Shown here: piece after piece, positions 6,486 through 15,353 of the stretch
Numbering within the stretch: the stretch's first letter is position 1
How the letters are laid out: every line of letters begins with the position of its first letter
Assembly (NCBI GenBank): GCA_050700835.1
Contig: JBOHDX010000114.1
Coordinates: 20,461 to 84,460 of the forward strand
Length of the DNA stretch: 64,000 bases
Source of the DNA: JBOHDX01 sp050700835
GTDB taxonomy: Bacteria; Actinomycetota; Actinomycetes; Propionibacteriales; Nocardioidaceae
Direction of reading: 5' to 3'
Position numbers and translations under genes: made by a program
The notes under the pieces: generated by a model
The model's database searches: none
The model's input: only the letters and a program-made list of their open reading frames with translations
What the model was told of the DNA's origin: nothing

Positions 6486-9416
6486 CTAGGGGAGCGGTCG
6501 CGGGGGAGGTAGAGGGGGAATCCCCACACTTTGGCGGGCAAGCTCTGCACGCGAGCGGACGCCGAGCTTGGCATAGATCCGGGTGAGATGCGCCTCCACC
6601 GTGCTGGTCGTGATCACCAGGGCCGCGGCGACCTCCTTGTTCGACAACCCGTCGGCGACCATGGCGGCCACTCGCTGCTCGGTCGCGGTCAGCGTGTCAC
6701 CGGACGATGTGCGGCCACCGATCCGCGCGACCTCTCCGTGGGCTCGGGCTGCCCAGGTGGCGGCACCGAGCCTGTCGAAGCCGGCGGCTGCCTCGTCGAG
6801 GAGCTGTCGCGCACGTCGTTTGCTTCTCGATCGCCGCAACACGGTGCCCAGCATCAGCTGGGTCCGGGCGCGCACGAAGGGCAACGGCAAACCTGCACTG
6901 AGATCGACGGCTTCCTCGAGTGCCTGGATCGCGGCCGGGCGATCTCCTTGTTGCTCGACCACGAGTCCTCGAGCCTGCGTCGCCATCAGCCGCGGCCACG
7001 CCGTGCCACTGGCCACCGACCATCGCTCGAGCTGGCCCAGCCGGTTCGCAGCCGTCTCCAGGTCTCCAGTCATCACGAGCGCCTCGACGTAGTCACCGAG
7101 ATGCCGCCATTGGCGTGGTTCGGTGATCTGGCACAAGCTCATGTACGAGTCGGTCCGTCGTAGGGCATTCACGGCAGCGGCTGGTCGGCCGGCGGAGAGT
7201 TCGTTGAAGCCGATCGCCGCGTACACCAGGGCCTCGGCCCAGCTGTCGCTGGCGCCCCGGGCAGCGTCGAGGGCCGCGTGGGACAGAGCGCGCGCCCCGT
7301 CGGCATCGCCGCGGTGCGCTGCCACAAGCAGTCGGCCCGAAGTCGCGAAAGCCAGTCGCGCGAGCTGGTCGGACTGCTGGACGAGCTCGGCGGCTTGTGA
7401 CGCCCACTCGTCAGCCTGGGACCAGCGTCCCGTCCACAGCGCCAGCTCCGAACGGTGGGCCAGCGTCCCCGAGAGGGAGACGACATCCCCGAGGGTCTCG
7501 GCCAGCTCGGCGGTCTCGGCGAGGATGGCATCGGATCCGGCGAAGTCGTCGACGTACTTCAGACACTCACCCAGACAGGTACGCGCGCGCCAGGTGATGG
7601 CCAAGGGTTCGGGCGAAAGCTCTTCTAGTGCGGTTGCACGCTCCATCTGTTCACGCGACAGGCCGTGTCCGAGGTGGTAGTGCGAGAGCGCCACCTCGCG
7701 CACTGCTCGGGCGAGCAGCGCCGGGTCGGCATCGGCGGCGCTGTCGAGCAGCCGGAGGCTGATCGTCACGTGACGGAGTCTCTCCGCAGCCGTGAGGTGA
7801 CTGCGCTCGGCGAACGAGAGATGCGCCGCTGCTAGCACCGTGAGGTCCAGCTGGGCCTCGTCGATCGCCTCCAGGCTGAGCCGCCCGCTCTCCTCGGGTC
7901 CGGCCAGCTCGTACGCGACGGCCGACAGGGCGATGAGGTTGCGGGCTCGTTCCGGACCGCGCGGCGAGCCGTCGACGATGTGCTGTAGCAGGTCCCGCGC
8001 TCGCAGCGGGCTCCCCGCATCCATCAGGCAACGAGCCGCCATGCGGGCACGGGATGTCGCCAGCCCGCCGGGTGCGTCCGCAGTGAAGTCCACACTCAGC
8101 AGCATCAACTCCGCGGCAGAGTCGGGGGCTCCACGTCGACGCGCGTGCCCGGCTGCCTCCTCGAGTGCGGCAGCCACCTGCTCATCGGGGCGGTCCTTGG
8201 ATTGCGCGAGGTGGCGGGCGCGTTCCTCCGGGTCGATCAGGACCACCGCGAGCCGTTCGTGCGCCGCCCGCCGCGCGCCCTCGGGTGCACCGCGATAGCA
8301 CGCAGAGGCGAACAACGGATGCGCGAAGCGGAGTCGAGAGCCCTCCACCACGAGCAGCCCCGAGCGTACGGCGCGGTCGATGTCCTCGGCGGCGTCATCC
8401 CAGCCGAAGCTGCTCAAGACGTCGATGGTTGGTCGCGAGGTCATGGACACCACGAGCAACGTGTCACGCGTCGAGCGGGGTAGCTGGGCCAGCCTCGTGC
8501 GTACCAGCTCTGCGAGGTCCAGCGGTGGTTCGAAGGAAGCGGCGTTCGGCAGCGCATCGCTGCTCATCGTGGCGCGGGCGAGCTCCAGACAGTGCAACGG
8601 GTTGCCATTGGCGACACCGTGGATCCGGCGTACGACCGTATGGGCCATCCCAGTACCCACCCGGCTGCGCAGCAGCATCTGCGTTGCCCCGAGCGACAGC
8701 GGCGTCAGCTCGGTTCGGACCGCGGCGCGGACCCACGATTCCAGAGCGGCCGGGACCTGGGTACCCGCCCGGACAGTGAGCAGGACGCGTACGCGGGACG
8801 AGGGGATGCGCCTGGCGGCGTAGGCCAGCGCCGTCGCCGACGGTTGGTCCAGCCATTGGATGTCGTCCACTGCGACCAGCACCGGATCGGAGGCCGCCAG
8901 CAGTCGCAGCAGAGCCTCCAGGGCCAGTCCCACCGACCGGGTGTCCGGTGGTGGTCCGTCCGGCTCACGACGCAGCAGCGCGATCTCCAGCGCCCGCTGT
9001 TGCGGTGGCCGCAGAGCTTCCAGGCTGGCGACGGTCGCTCCGCCGAGCAGGTCACCCAATGCCGCGAACGACAGGGCGGACTCGGCCGCCGCCGGAGCGG
9101 CCGCCAGCACGCGCCATCCTCGACGCCCCGCGATTGTCAGCGCGGTCCGCCAGAGCGCCGTCTTGCCGATCCCTGCCTCGCCGACGACGAGCATCGTCTC
9201 GGGGGCGGCGACCGGCACCGGCGTGGGGCACCGGTCGGGAGGGCGGGCCGACTCGTCCACGTTGTCGTGGTCGACCGCGCCGGCGTCGCCCGGGTCCAGG
9301 CGCAGAAAGTCCAGCAGGAGGTTCAGCTCGTCCTCGCGGCCGAGCAGGGTGCCCTCCCCGGTTAGGGGCAACGGAGGCGTGGCTGCGCTCACGTCCGATG
9401 ATGTCGTCGTGGACAC
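6486..9416 (-). CDS. LAL-type LuxR family transcriptional regulator
   Basis: A 976-residue regulator with the STAND-ATPase architecture. The N-terminal AAA-like module has GREDEL, Walker A (VGEAGIGKTALW) and Walker B (VLVAVDDIQWLD). A long helical repeat middle follows (about 400-880), then a C-terminal LuxR helix-turn-helix (TATEQRVAAMVADGLSNKEV, then STVEAHLTRIYAKLGVRSR). Such proteins bind ATP and an inducer, often a sugar or lipid signal, and activate nearby genes. GTG 9416 is chosen because GGAGG sits 8 nt upstream; an in-frame ATG at 9464 lacks one. It is divergent from the MFS gene at 9546, its most likely target. Confidence 0.88.
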   Translation of the reverse strand: MSTTTSSDVSAATPPLPLTGEGTLLGREDELNLLLDFLRLDPGDAGAVDHDNVDESARPPDRCPTPVPVAAPETMLVVGEAGIGKTALWRTALTIAGRRGWRVLAAAPAAAESALSFAALGDLLGGATVASLEALRPPQQRALEIALLRREPDGPPPDTRSVGLALEALLRLLAASDPVLVAVDDIQWLDQPSATALAYAARRIPSSRVRVLLTVRAGTQVPAALESWVRAAVRTELTPLSLGATQMLLRSRVGTGMAHTVVRRIHGVANGNPLHCLELARATMSSDALPNAASFEPPLDLAELVRTRLAQLPRSTRDTLLVVSMTSRPTIDVLSSFGWDDAAEDIDRAVRSGLLVVEGSRLRFAHPLFASACYRGAPEGARRAAHERLAVVLIDPEERARHLAQSKDRPDEQVAAALEEAAGHARRRGAPDSAAELMLLSVDFTADAPGGLATSRARMAARCLMDAGSPLRARDLLQHIVDGSPRGPERARNLIALSAVAYELAGPEESGRLSLEAIDEAQLDLTVLAAAHLSFAERSHLTAAERLRHVTISLRLLDSAADADPALLARAVREVALSHYHLGHGLSREQMERATALEELSPEPLAITWRARTCLGECLKYVDDFAGSDAILAETAELAETLGDVVSLSGTLAHRSELALWTGRWSQADEWASQAAELVQQSDQLARLAFATSGRLLVAAHRGDADGARALSHAALDAARGASDSWAEALVYAAIGFNELSAGRPAAAVNALRRTDSYMSLCQITEPRQWRHLGDYVEALVMTGDLETAANRLGQLERWSVASGTAWPRLMATQARGLVVEQQGDRPAAIQALEEAVDLSAGLPLPFVRARTQLMLGTVLRRSRSKRRARQLLDEAAAGFDRLGAATWAARAHGEVARIGGRTSSGDTLTATEQRVAAMVADGLSNKEVAAALVITTSTVEAHLTRIYAKLGVRSRAELARQSVGIPPLPPPRPLP

Positions 9417-9545
9417 CCGGCCATCCTCCGTCGGTGTCGGCCTCACTCGGCTGTCGCGCCTCATGGTGGCAGGATCGCCGCGCCCGCGGGCGCACTTTGG
9501 GTGACATTGCGGCGGCGAGCACGGTCCCAGCGGAGGGGATCAGGG

Positions 9546-10901
9546 GTGATTGTGTTGGGCGATATGGGCGATATGAGCGATATGAGCGACCCGATCACCG
9601 ATGCGCAGCCGGATGAGCACGGCGCCTACCGGCGCGACGGCTTCACCTGGGCTGCCTTCGGAGCCTTGCTCGCCTTCGGCTTCCTCAACTCCGTCCTTGG
9701 TCCCGCGCTGCCGTACCTCCGTGCCGTGGAGCACGTGACGTACCTGGTTGGTGCGCTGCATCAGGTGGCGTTCGCGGCCGGCGGGGGGCTGGCCGGCCTG
9801 CTCGCCACGCGTGCGAGTCGCGACAAGGGCCGGGCAGTGACGATTCGCCTCGGATTGTTCGCGGCGGCGATCGCGGGACTCGGCCTGGGATACGGCAACC
9901 GGAGCGGGATCACCGTGCCGTCGGCGCTGCTGATGAGCTTGTTCGGCACGGCAGCGCTGATCCGGCTGTGGGCCGCGTTGGCCGACGGGCACGGGAGGCG
10001 CCGCACGGTGGCCATGGCCGAGGGGGAGGTGTCGGTGAGCTTGGGCGGGATCATCGCGCCGCTGCTGGTCGCCGGCCTGGCGGCCACGGCTCTCGGCTGG
10101 CGGTCGGCCTTCGTGGTCGGTGGCATCGTGGTCGTGGTGGCGGTGCTGGCCTCGGGCACGGTCCGTATCCCGCGCGCGCGTCCCGGCCGACGCTCTGGAC
10201 CGGGATCGTCCGTCACCCCGGCCCGCCGACGGGTGCCCGAACCGACGCTGGTCGTGGTCTTCTCCATCGTGGCGCTGGAGTTCTCACTCAGCTTCTGGCT
10301 GGCCAGCTATCTCAACGACAGCGTCGGCTTGAGCCGGGACCTGGCCGTGGCAATGGTCAGCGGTCTGTACGCAGCCAATCTCGTCGGTCGTCTGGTGGCT
10401 AGTCGGCTGGCCCGCCGCACCCCGACCGAGAGTCTTCTCCTTGCCTCCATCGGGCTGGGGCTGCTGGGAACGCCGGTCCTGCTGACGGCGACGAGCGCTG
10501 TCCCGGCCGCAGTCGGACTTGCGGTCGTCGGCGCAGGGATCGGCGCGACGTTCCCCCTGACGTCCTCGTTGCACGTCGCGGGCAGCACCCGTGCCGCCGA
10601 CTTCGCCATGGGACAGGTCCTGTTCACAGCCGCGATCGGGCAGGTCGTCGGCCCGCTGCTGGTCGGGGCGATCGCCCAGACGGCGGGACTGCGGGCCGGC
10701 CTGCTCGTCCTGCCGGCGCTCGCCGTCCTTGCGGCCATCGTCCTCGCGAGGTCGGTCCGTCGGACGATGCCGCGACGGTGTGAGCGCCCGAGCTCCGGCG
10801 TCAGGCGCCGCGCTCACGGTCTCGATGCAGCCAGGTCAGCAGATCCGTCGGCGCCAGCTCGGCAGCGCGCGCGTAGTAGCCGGACAGCTCGTCGGCCGTG
10901 A
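9546..10901 (+). CDS. MFS transporter
   Basis: A 451-residue protein with about 11-12 hydrophobic helices, beginning at TWAAFGALLAFGFLNSVLGP, with the loop-2/3 motif degraded to LLATRASRDKGR. GTG 9546 has GGAGGG 8 nt upstream. The N-terminus carries a small repeat (GDMGDMSDMSD) from 9-bp direct repeats at 9557-9586. The last 45 residues after helix 12 are arginine/serine rich and overlap the convergent sulfotransferase gene by 101 bp, so this tail may be a read-through rather than a functional domain. The substrate is unknown; the adjacent LuxR regulator suggests inducible export. Confidence 0.75.
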   Translation: MIVLGDMGDMSDMSDPITDAQPDEHGAYRRDGFTWAAFGALLAFGFLNSVLGPALPYLRAVEHVTYLVGALHQVAFAAGGGLAGLLATRASRDKGRAVTIRLGLFAAAIAGLGLGYGNRSGITVPSALLMSLFGTAALIRLWAALADGHGRRRTVAMAEGEVSVSLGGIIAPLLVAGLAATALGWRSAFVVGGIVVVVAVLASGTVRIPRARPGRRSGPGSSVTPARRRVPEPTLVVVFSIVALEFSLSFWLASYLNDSVGLSRDLAVAMVSGLYAANLVGRLVASRLARRTPTESLLLASIGLGLLGTPVLLTATSAVPAAVGLAVVGAGIGATFPLTSSLHVAGSTRAADFAMGQVLFTAAIGQVVGPLLVGAIAQTAGLRAGLLVLPALAVLAAIVLARSVRRTMPRRCERPSSGVRRRAHGLDAARSADPSAPARQRARSSRTARRP

Positions 10902-11709
10902 GCACCTCGCGGCCGGCCCCGGACGTACCCCGCCGGAAGAACGCCGCCCGATCCTTCAGAACGCCGGACCCGTCCGGCACGATCTGGTCCGCGTGTGAGC
11001 GCATGCCGTCGAACGTGGCGGCAGCCACCAGGGTGGGCCAGCGCTGCTCAGGCACCGTGATACGCAGTCGGTCTGCGATCCGGCGCATCTCCCCCTCCAG
11101 GTCGCCGGACAAGTCGTCATAGTGGGCCATGACGATGTTGGGTTGGTCGCGGCGGGCCCAGGCGTCCGACAAGTGCCACATGACACCAGGCAGCGAGTCC
11201 ATCTCCTTGCGCGGATCTTCGTCGTCGTCGATCCACGACAGCAGCCACGGGTGTAGTGCAGGGCGCGGGGCCGGGCGCGGGGCCGGCGGCTCGGGTTGCC
11301 CGGTGAGCTCGCGCATCCTCGCCCGGTCGATGTTGTTGCCCTGGTGGTACAACGACACGGCCATGTCGAGCGGGTGGCGGGCCACCACGATGTAGGTGGC
11401 CCGCGGATCAAGCGGTATCCCATCGAGGGGCGTGTGCGTCTTGATGAATCGCCGATGGTCTTGCGTCGCCAGCCGTGCATACGTCTCGTCGCGCGGTGCG
11501 ATCAGCCAGTCCAACCACGGCGACAGCTCAGAGACCGGCGCGGGGAGCGTCGGGCTCTGGAAGGTAAGCAGGGCGCAGATCATCTGCATCCAGGTGGTCC
11601 CGCTCTTGGAGCGGGTGCTGATCACGATGTCACCCTGCCGGAAAGGGAATCCGCTCCAACGCGCACTGTCCTCGTCGGCAGACCTGTAGCGGACCGGTGT
11701 CTGTGGCAT
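10801..11709 (-). CDS. PAPS-dependent sulfotransferase
   Basis: A 302-residue cytosolic-type sulfotransferase. The 5'-phosphosulfate loop (STRSKSGTTWMQ, about 32-43) and the 3'-phosphate motif (TYIVVARHPLDMAVS, about 106-120) are both present, and KTHTPL supplies the conserved His region. It would transfer sulfate from PAPS to a hydroxyl or amine of an unknown acceptor. The start ATG 11709 has TACGGT 6 nt upstream and no Shine-Dalgarno, consistent with a leaderless mRNA of its own. Confidence 0.85.
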   Translation of the reverse strand: MPQTPVRYRSADEDSARWSGFPFRQGDIVISTRSKSGTTWMQMICALLTFQSPTLPAPVSELSPWLDWLIAPRDETYARLATQDHRRFIKTHTPLDGIPLDPRATYIVVARHPLDMAVSLYHQGNNIDRARMRELTGQPEPPAPRPAPRPALHPWLLSWIDDDEDPRKEMDSLPGVMWHLSDAWARRDQPNIVMAHYDDLSGDLEGEMRRIADRLRITVPEQRWPTLVAAATFDGMRSHADQIVPDGSGVLKDRAAFFRRGTSGAGREVLTADELSGYYARAAELAPTDLLTWLHRDRERGA

Positions 11710-11748
11710 CTGCCCACCGTATCCAGGCGTCCGGGTCGAGCTCCGGCG

Positions 11749-12075
11749 TCAGCTCGCGTGCTTCACGCAGCGCGTCGCGGACGGGCGGAACTCCAGACGT
11801 TCGGCTCCGATCTCGTCGCCGCAGACGTCACAGAGGCCGTAGCTTCCTTCGTCCAGCTTGGCGATCGCCCGCTCGGTCTCGGCGAGCTTGCTCATCAGGC
11901 TCTCCTGCGCCGCGACGTCGGTGATGCGCTCCACCGCCATCGAGGTGCTGTCGCCGACCCGCTTGCCGAACCCGATCCCGGCTCCGGGTTCGGGTCGCGC
12001 GGTCAGCGCGGCCAGTTGTGCGGTGAGGCGCTCGCGCGACCGTTCCAGCACCGGGCGTGCGTCTGACTCAGTCAC
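11749..12075 (-). CDS. DksA/TraR-type C4 zinc-finger protein
   Basis: A 108-residue protein with an N-terminal helical part (ARPVLERSRERLTAQLAAL) and a C-terminal zinc finger (YGLCDVCGDEIGAERLEF, then RCVKHAS). The last ligand of the usual four-cysteine set appears to be His (CVKH). DksA-like proteins bind RNA polymerase in the secondary channel; actinobacterial small forms are mostly uncharacterised. GTG 12075 is preferred to ATG 12117 because homologues start near TESDARP and a CAGACT box lies 6 nt upstream. It ends 39 bp before the sulfotransferase start on the same strand. Confidence 0.75.
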   Translation of the reverse strand: MTESDARPVLERSRERLTAQLAALTARPEPGAGIGFGKRVGDSTSMAVERITDVAAQESLMSKLAETERAIAKLDEGSYGLCDVCGDEIGAERLEFRPSATRCVKHAS

Positions 12076-12285
12076 GGACGCAGTCTGCCACCGTGCCCAA
12101 GCACGAAGCGGTCGCATGAGCTGCGGTCACCATTGAGCGGCGTGAATGAACTCGGCCGAGGGCTTTCCCCAGCCGCTGCGTGACTCGGATTGTGAGGTCC
12201 ATGTCCGCTGTGCGCGCGGTCCCTAGATTGGTCAACCGGCTCGGTGTGCAGCCGAGTCTCTGCGCCAGTGTCGCCGAGACGAACG
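12076..12285. other. Intergenic gap, nothing recognised
   Basis: About 210 bp between the DksA-like gene and the end of the flavin reductase gene, both on the minus strand. A short dyad around 12233-12253 (CGGCT and AGCCG around GTGTGC) could contribute to termination of the reductase transcript. No ORF with recognisable coding features is seen. Confidence 0.4.
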
Positions 12286-13686
12286 TCAGTGGGGCCGGTC
12301 GCCGAGGGTGTCGAACAGCAGATTCAGGCCTTCCCCCATGGTCGGGTGGGTCAGCACGGCGTCGCGGACGCTTTGGTACGGCAGCCCCGCGATCATCGCC
12401 ATCTGCACGGCGGAGATGGTCTCGCCCGCGTTGTGTCCCAGGAGGGCAGCGCCCAGGATCTCGTCGGTATGGGCGTCGACGACTGCCTTCCACGTTCCGG
12501 TCTGGTCGTGCAGCGTCTTGGCTCGCGGGATCGCCGAGACGGGGATCTTGGCCACGGTGACCTCATGTCCGGCGGCCCGTGCCTGTGCCTCGGTCATCCC
12601 CACTCGGGCCAGTTCCGGGGTGATGAAGACGGTGTAGGGAACCAGGCGTCCGGAGGTGGACGCGTCCTGGCCGGTCAGGTTGGCGCGCAGGATGCGGAAG
12701 TCGTTCCAGGAGGCGTGGGTGAACTGCGGGCTGCCGGCCACGTCGCCCGCGGCCCAGACGTGCTCGGCGCTGGTGCGCAGGTGGTCATCGACATCCACGA
12801 AGCCCCGGTCGGTCAGCTCCACCCCGGCGGCACCCAGCCCGAGCTCTGAGGTCACCGGTGTGCGTCCGGTGGCGACCAGCAGTTCCTCACCTGCCAGCAC
12901 CGATCCGTCCTCCAGGGTGAGGGTGATCGTCCCGTGGCTCGGGTCCCGCTGCACCGATGCGGCGCGCACGCCGGTGCGTACCTGGACTCCTTGATCGGTG
13001 AGGATCTGGGCAACCTCGCCGGCGACGTCACCGTCCTCGCGGGGCAGCACCTGTGAGGCGCCCTGGACCAGCACGACCTGGGTGCCGAAGAGCGCGAACA
13101 TCGAGGCGAACTCGCATCCCACGTAGCCGCCGCCCAGGATGATCAGGGTCTGGGGCAGCCGATCCAGGCGCAGGATCGTCTCGGAGGTCCAGATCTCCGC
13201 CTCGGCCAGGCCGGGCAGGTCGGGCAAGGCCGGCGTAGTGCCGGTGTTGACCAGCACGTCCTTGCCGCGGATCAGCCGGGTAGCGCCGTCATTGGTGTCG
13301 ATCTTCAAGGTACGGGGCGCCACGAACCGGGCCGTGCCCATGATGAAGTCCATGCCGGAGTCGGTGAACAACCTCCGGTGAGCATCCACCATCCCCCCGA
13401 CCACCGACTCCTTGTGACGGCGCAGGGTATCGGCCGAGACCACAGGCTCAGCGGCGAGCTCCACACCCATCGCGCCGGCGTGGCGGGCTGCCACGATCGA
13501 CCGTGCCGATCCCACCAGGGACTTGGTCGGGATGCACGCGACGTTGATGCAGGTTCCGCCGATCTTGTCCCTCTCCACCATCGCCACCGACCAACCCGCC
13601 TTGGCCCGGTCCATCGCCAGCGACTTGCCGGCTTTGCCGCCGCCGACGACGAGGAGGTCCACATCCTCGGGTTCGTACTGGTCCAT
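12286..13686 (-). CDS. Class I pyridine nucleotide-disulfide oxidoreductase (mercuric reductase/RclA/Lpd-like)
   Basis: A 466-residue flavoprotein. It has the FAD motif (LLVVGGGKAGKSLA), the redox-active disulfide CINVAC in GGTCINVACIPTKSL, the NAD(P) motif (ILGGGYVGCEFASMFA), the second FAD segment (VWAAGDVAGSPQFTH) and a dimerisation-domain end with HPTMGEGLN, where classical members have HPTxSE. The substrate is uncertain: dihydrolipoamide, metal or reactive-chlorine-type reductases all fit. ATG 13686 has GGGAGGT 4 nt upstream and removes a spurious 78-residue extension. It is divergent from ndh across a repeat-bearing gap. Confidence 0.85.
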   Translation of the reverse strand: MDQYEPEDVDLLVVGGGKAGKSLAMDRAKAGWSVAMVERDKIGGTCINVACIPTKSLVGSARSIVAARHAGAMGVELAAEPVVSADTLRRHKESVVGGMVDAHRRLFTDSGMDFIMGTARFVAPRTLKIDTNDGATRLIRGKDVLVNTGTTPALPDLPGLAEAEIWTSETILRLDRLPQTLIILGGGYVGCEFASMFALFGTQVVLVQGASQVLPREDGDVAGEVAQILTDQGVQVRTGVRAASVQRDPSHGTITLTLEDGSVLAGEELLVATGRTPVTSELGLGAAGVELTDRGFVDVDDHLRTSAEHVWAAGDVAGSPQFTHASWNDFRILRANLTGQDASTSGRLVPYTVFITPELARVGMTEAQARAAGHEVTVAKIPVSAIPRAKTLHDQTGTWKAVVDAHTDEILGAALLGHNAGETISAVQMAMIAGLPYQSVRDAVLTHPTMGEGLNLLFDTLGDRPH

Positions 13687-13876
13687 CGGTACCTCCCGTA
13701 CGTCGGACGTGTGCTTGTACTCAGGCAGATGCGCCCGCCTCTTGGATGCATCCTCAAGGGGGCGGTGACAGGTCGCAACCGAAGTGCCCTTGATCGTCGA
13801 GAGTGTCGAGCAGGAGCGCGCGAACCGGTGATCGTGCTCGACGCCTCTTCCGCCTTGCCGGGCTGCCGACCGCGCG

Positions 13877-13933
13877 CATTTGCGGGAAAGTGGTCGGAAC
13901 TCGGCGTCCGGGTGAGCCACTTTCCCGCAAATG
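13877..13933. repeat. 17-bp inverted repeat in the flavin reductase/ndh gap
   Basis: Arms 13877-13893 and 13917-13933 are exact reverse complements (core GCGGGAAAGTGG) separated by 23 nt. The gap 13687-14078 (392 bp) holds no convincing ORF. The large loop and absence of a T-tract argue against a simple terminator, and both flanking genes read outward, so a repeated intergenic element or a regulatory site is more likely. Confidence 0.7.
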
Positions 13934-14030
13934 CCGGGGGGCCACAGGGGGTGGGCCGACCGACGGATGTGACTGGCGCCTCCACCGGCTGGGGTGCACC
14001 GCGGGAAGGCGCACGGTGCTCGCGACGTTG

Positions 14031-14075
14031 GGCTGAGTGGAGTTGGACTCAGTGGAGATGGACTGAGTGGAGGCA
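14031..14075 (+). repeat. Three 15-bp tandem repeats upstream of ndh
   Basis: Units 14031-14045, 14046-14060 and 14061-14075 share the pattern G(G/A)CT(G/C)AGTGGAG(N)(T/C)(G/A). The last copy supplies the GGAGG Shine-Dalgarno of ndh, so the repeats look like a duplication of the ribosome-binding region, placing three GTGGAG motifs in a row. Confidence 0.75.
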
Positions 14076-14078
14076 GAC

Positions 14079-15344
14079 GTGACTGCGACCGAGACCAGGA
14101 CCAGACCGCACGTGGTCGTCGTCGGAGGCGGGTTCGGCGGGCTCGCCGCAGCCGGCGAGATGCGCGGCATGGACGTGGACGTCACCCTGGTCGATCGCCA
14201 TTCCTACAACACGTTCCAGCCCTTGCTGTACCAGGTGGCGACTGCTGCGCTCAACCCCGGCGACGTGACCTACTTCCTTCGCGCCGCGGTCGGGCGGCAG
14301 CCGAATCTGCGGGTACGCAAGGGGGACGTCACCGGCATCGACCCGGCAGCCCAGAAGGCCACCCTCGACAACGGTGACGTGCTCGGCTACGACTACCTCG
14401 TCGTGGCCAGTGGCGTGACGACCAACTACTTCGGCATCCCGGGCGCCCAGGAGCACGCCTTGGCGCTCTATACCCGGATCCAGGCGCTGCAGGTCCGGGA
14501 CGCGATGTTCCAGATCCTTGAGTCGGCGGCGGCCGCGGAGCACCCGGGCGACGTGCGCATGGTCGTGGTCGGCGGCGGGGCTACCGGCGTGGAGATGGCC
14601 GGAGCGCTGGGCGAGCTGAACCAGCAGGCCCTGCCCAAGGTCTATCCCGAGATCGATCCTGGCCGGACCCACATCGAGCTCGTCGAGATGGCCGACCACC
14701 TGCTGGCGCCGTTCGCGCCGCGCATGCAGCGCTATGCCGCGAAGGCGCTGGAGAAGCGCGGTGTCACCCTTCGACTCGGCACGGAGGTACGCGAGGTCCG
14801 ACGGGACGGTGTTGTGGTCGGCGACGGCGAGTTCGTGCCCGCCCAGCTGGTGGTCTGGGCGACCGGCATCACGGTCCCCGCGGTAGTGGCGGAGTGGGGT
14901 CTGCCGCAGGGCAAGGGCGGCCGGATCCTGGTGGGGTCCGACCTGCGCGTGCACGGTTGGGACAACGTCTTCGCCGTCGGCGACATCGCCGTTGGCCCGG
15001 ACTCGCTGCCCCAGCTGGCTCAGCCGGCTCTGCAAGGTGGCCGCCACGCCGGCCGGCAGATCCGCGCACTCGTCCGGGGTCAGGACACCGCGCCGTTCCA
15101 CTATCGCGACAAGGGGATCCTGGCGACGATCGGCCGCAGCTCCGCCGTCGCGGAGGTCACCCACCTGCCGAAGGTGACCGGGTTCGTGGCGTGGGTGATC
15201 TGGCTCGGTGTCCACATCGTGTCCCTGCTCGGCAATCGCAACCGGCTGGCCACGCTGGTGAACCTCTCGGTGCGCTATCTCGCCTGGCCGCGCTCGTTCA
15301 ACGCGATCGTCGGCGAGGTGCCGACGCCCGGTGCCGACGGCTGA
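14079..15344 (+). CDS. ndh: Type II NADH dehydrogenase (NDH-2)
   Basis: A 421-residue single-subunit NADH:quinone oxidoreductase. The FAD Rossmann motif VVVGGGFGGLAAA starts near residue 11, then YNTFQPLLYQVATAALNPGD (quinone/FAD-proximal), the NADH motif VVVGGGATGVEMAGALGE, the GDIAVGPDSLPQLAQPA flavin segment and a C-terminal membrane-anchoring region WVIWLGVHIVSLLGNRNRL. It feeds electrons from NADH to quinone without pumping protons. GTG 14079 is chosen because GGAGG ends 5 nt upstream; GTG 14067 is also in frame. Confidence 0.92.
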   Translation: MTATETRTRPHVVVVGGGFGGLAAAGEMRGMDVDVTLVDRHSYNTFQPLLYQVATAALNPGDVTYFLRAAVGRQPNLRVRKGDVTGIDPAAQKATLDNGDVLGYDYLVVASGVTTNYFGIPGAQEHALALYTRIQALQVRDAMFQILESAAAAEHPGDVRMVVVGGGATGVEMAGALGELNQQALPKVYPEIDPGRTHIELVEMADHLLAPFAPRMQRYAAKALEKRGVTLRLGTEVREVRRDGVVVGDGEFVPAQLVVWATGITVPAVVAEWGLPQGKGGRILVGSDLRVHGWDNVFAVGDIAVGPDSLPQLAQPALQGGRHAGRQIRALVRGQDTAPFHYRDKGILATIGRSSAVAEVTHLPKVTGFVAWVIWLGVHIVSLLGNRNRLATLVNLSVRYLAWPRSFNAIVGEVPTPGADG

Positions 15345-15353
15345 CACCCCACG

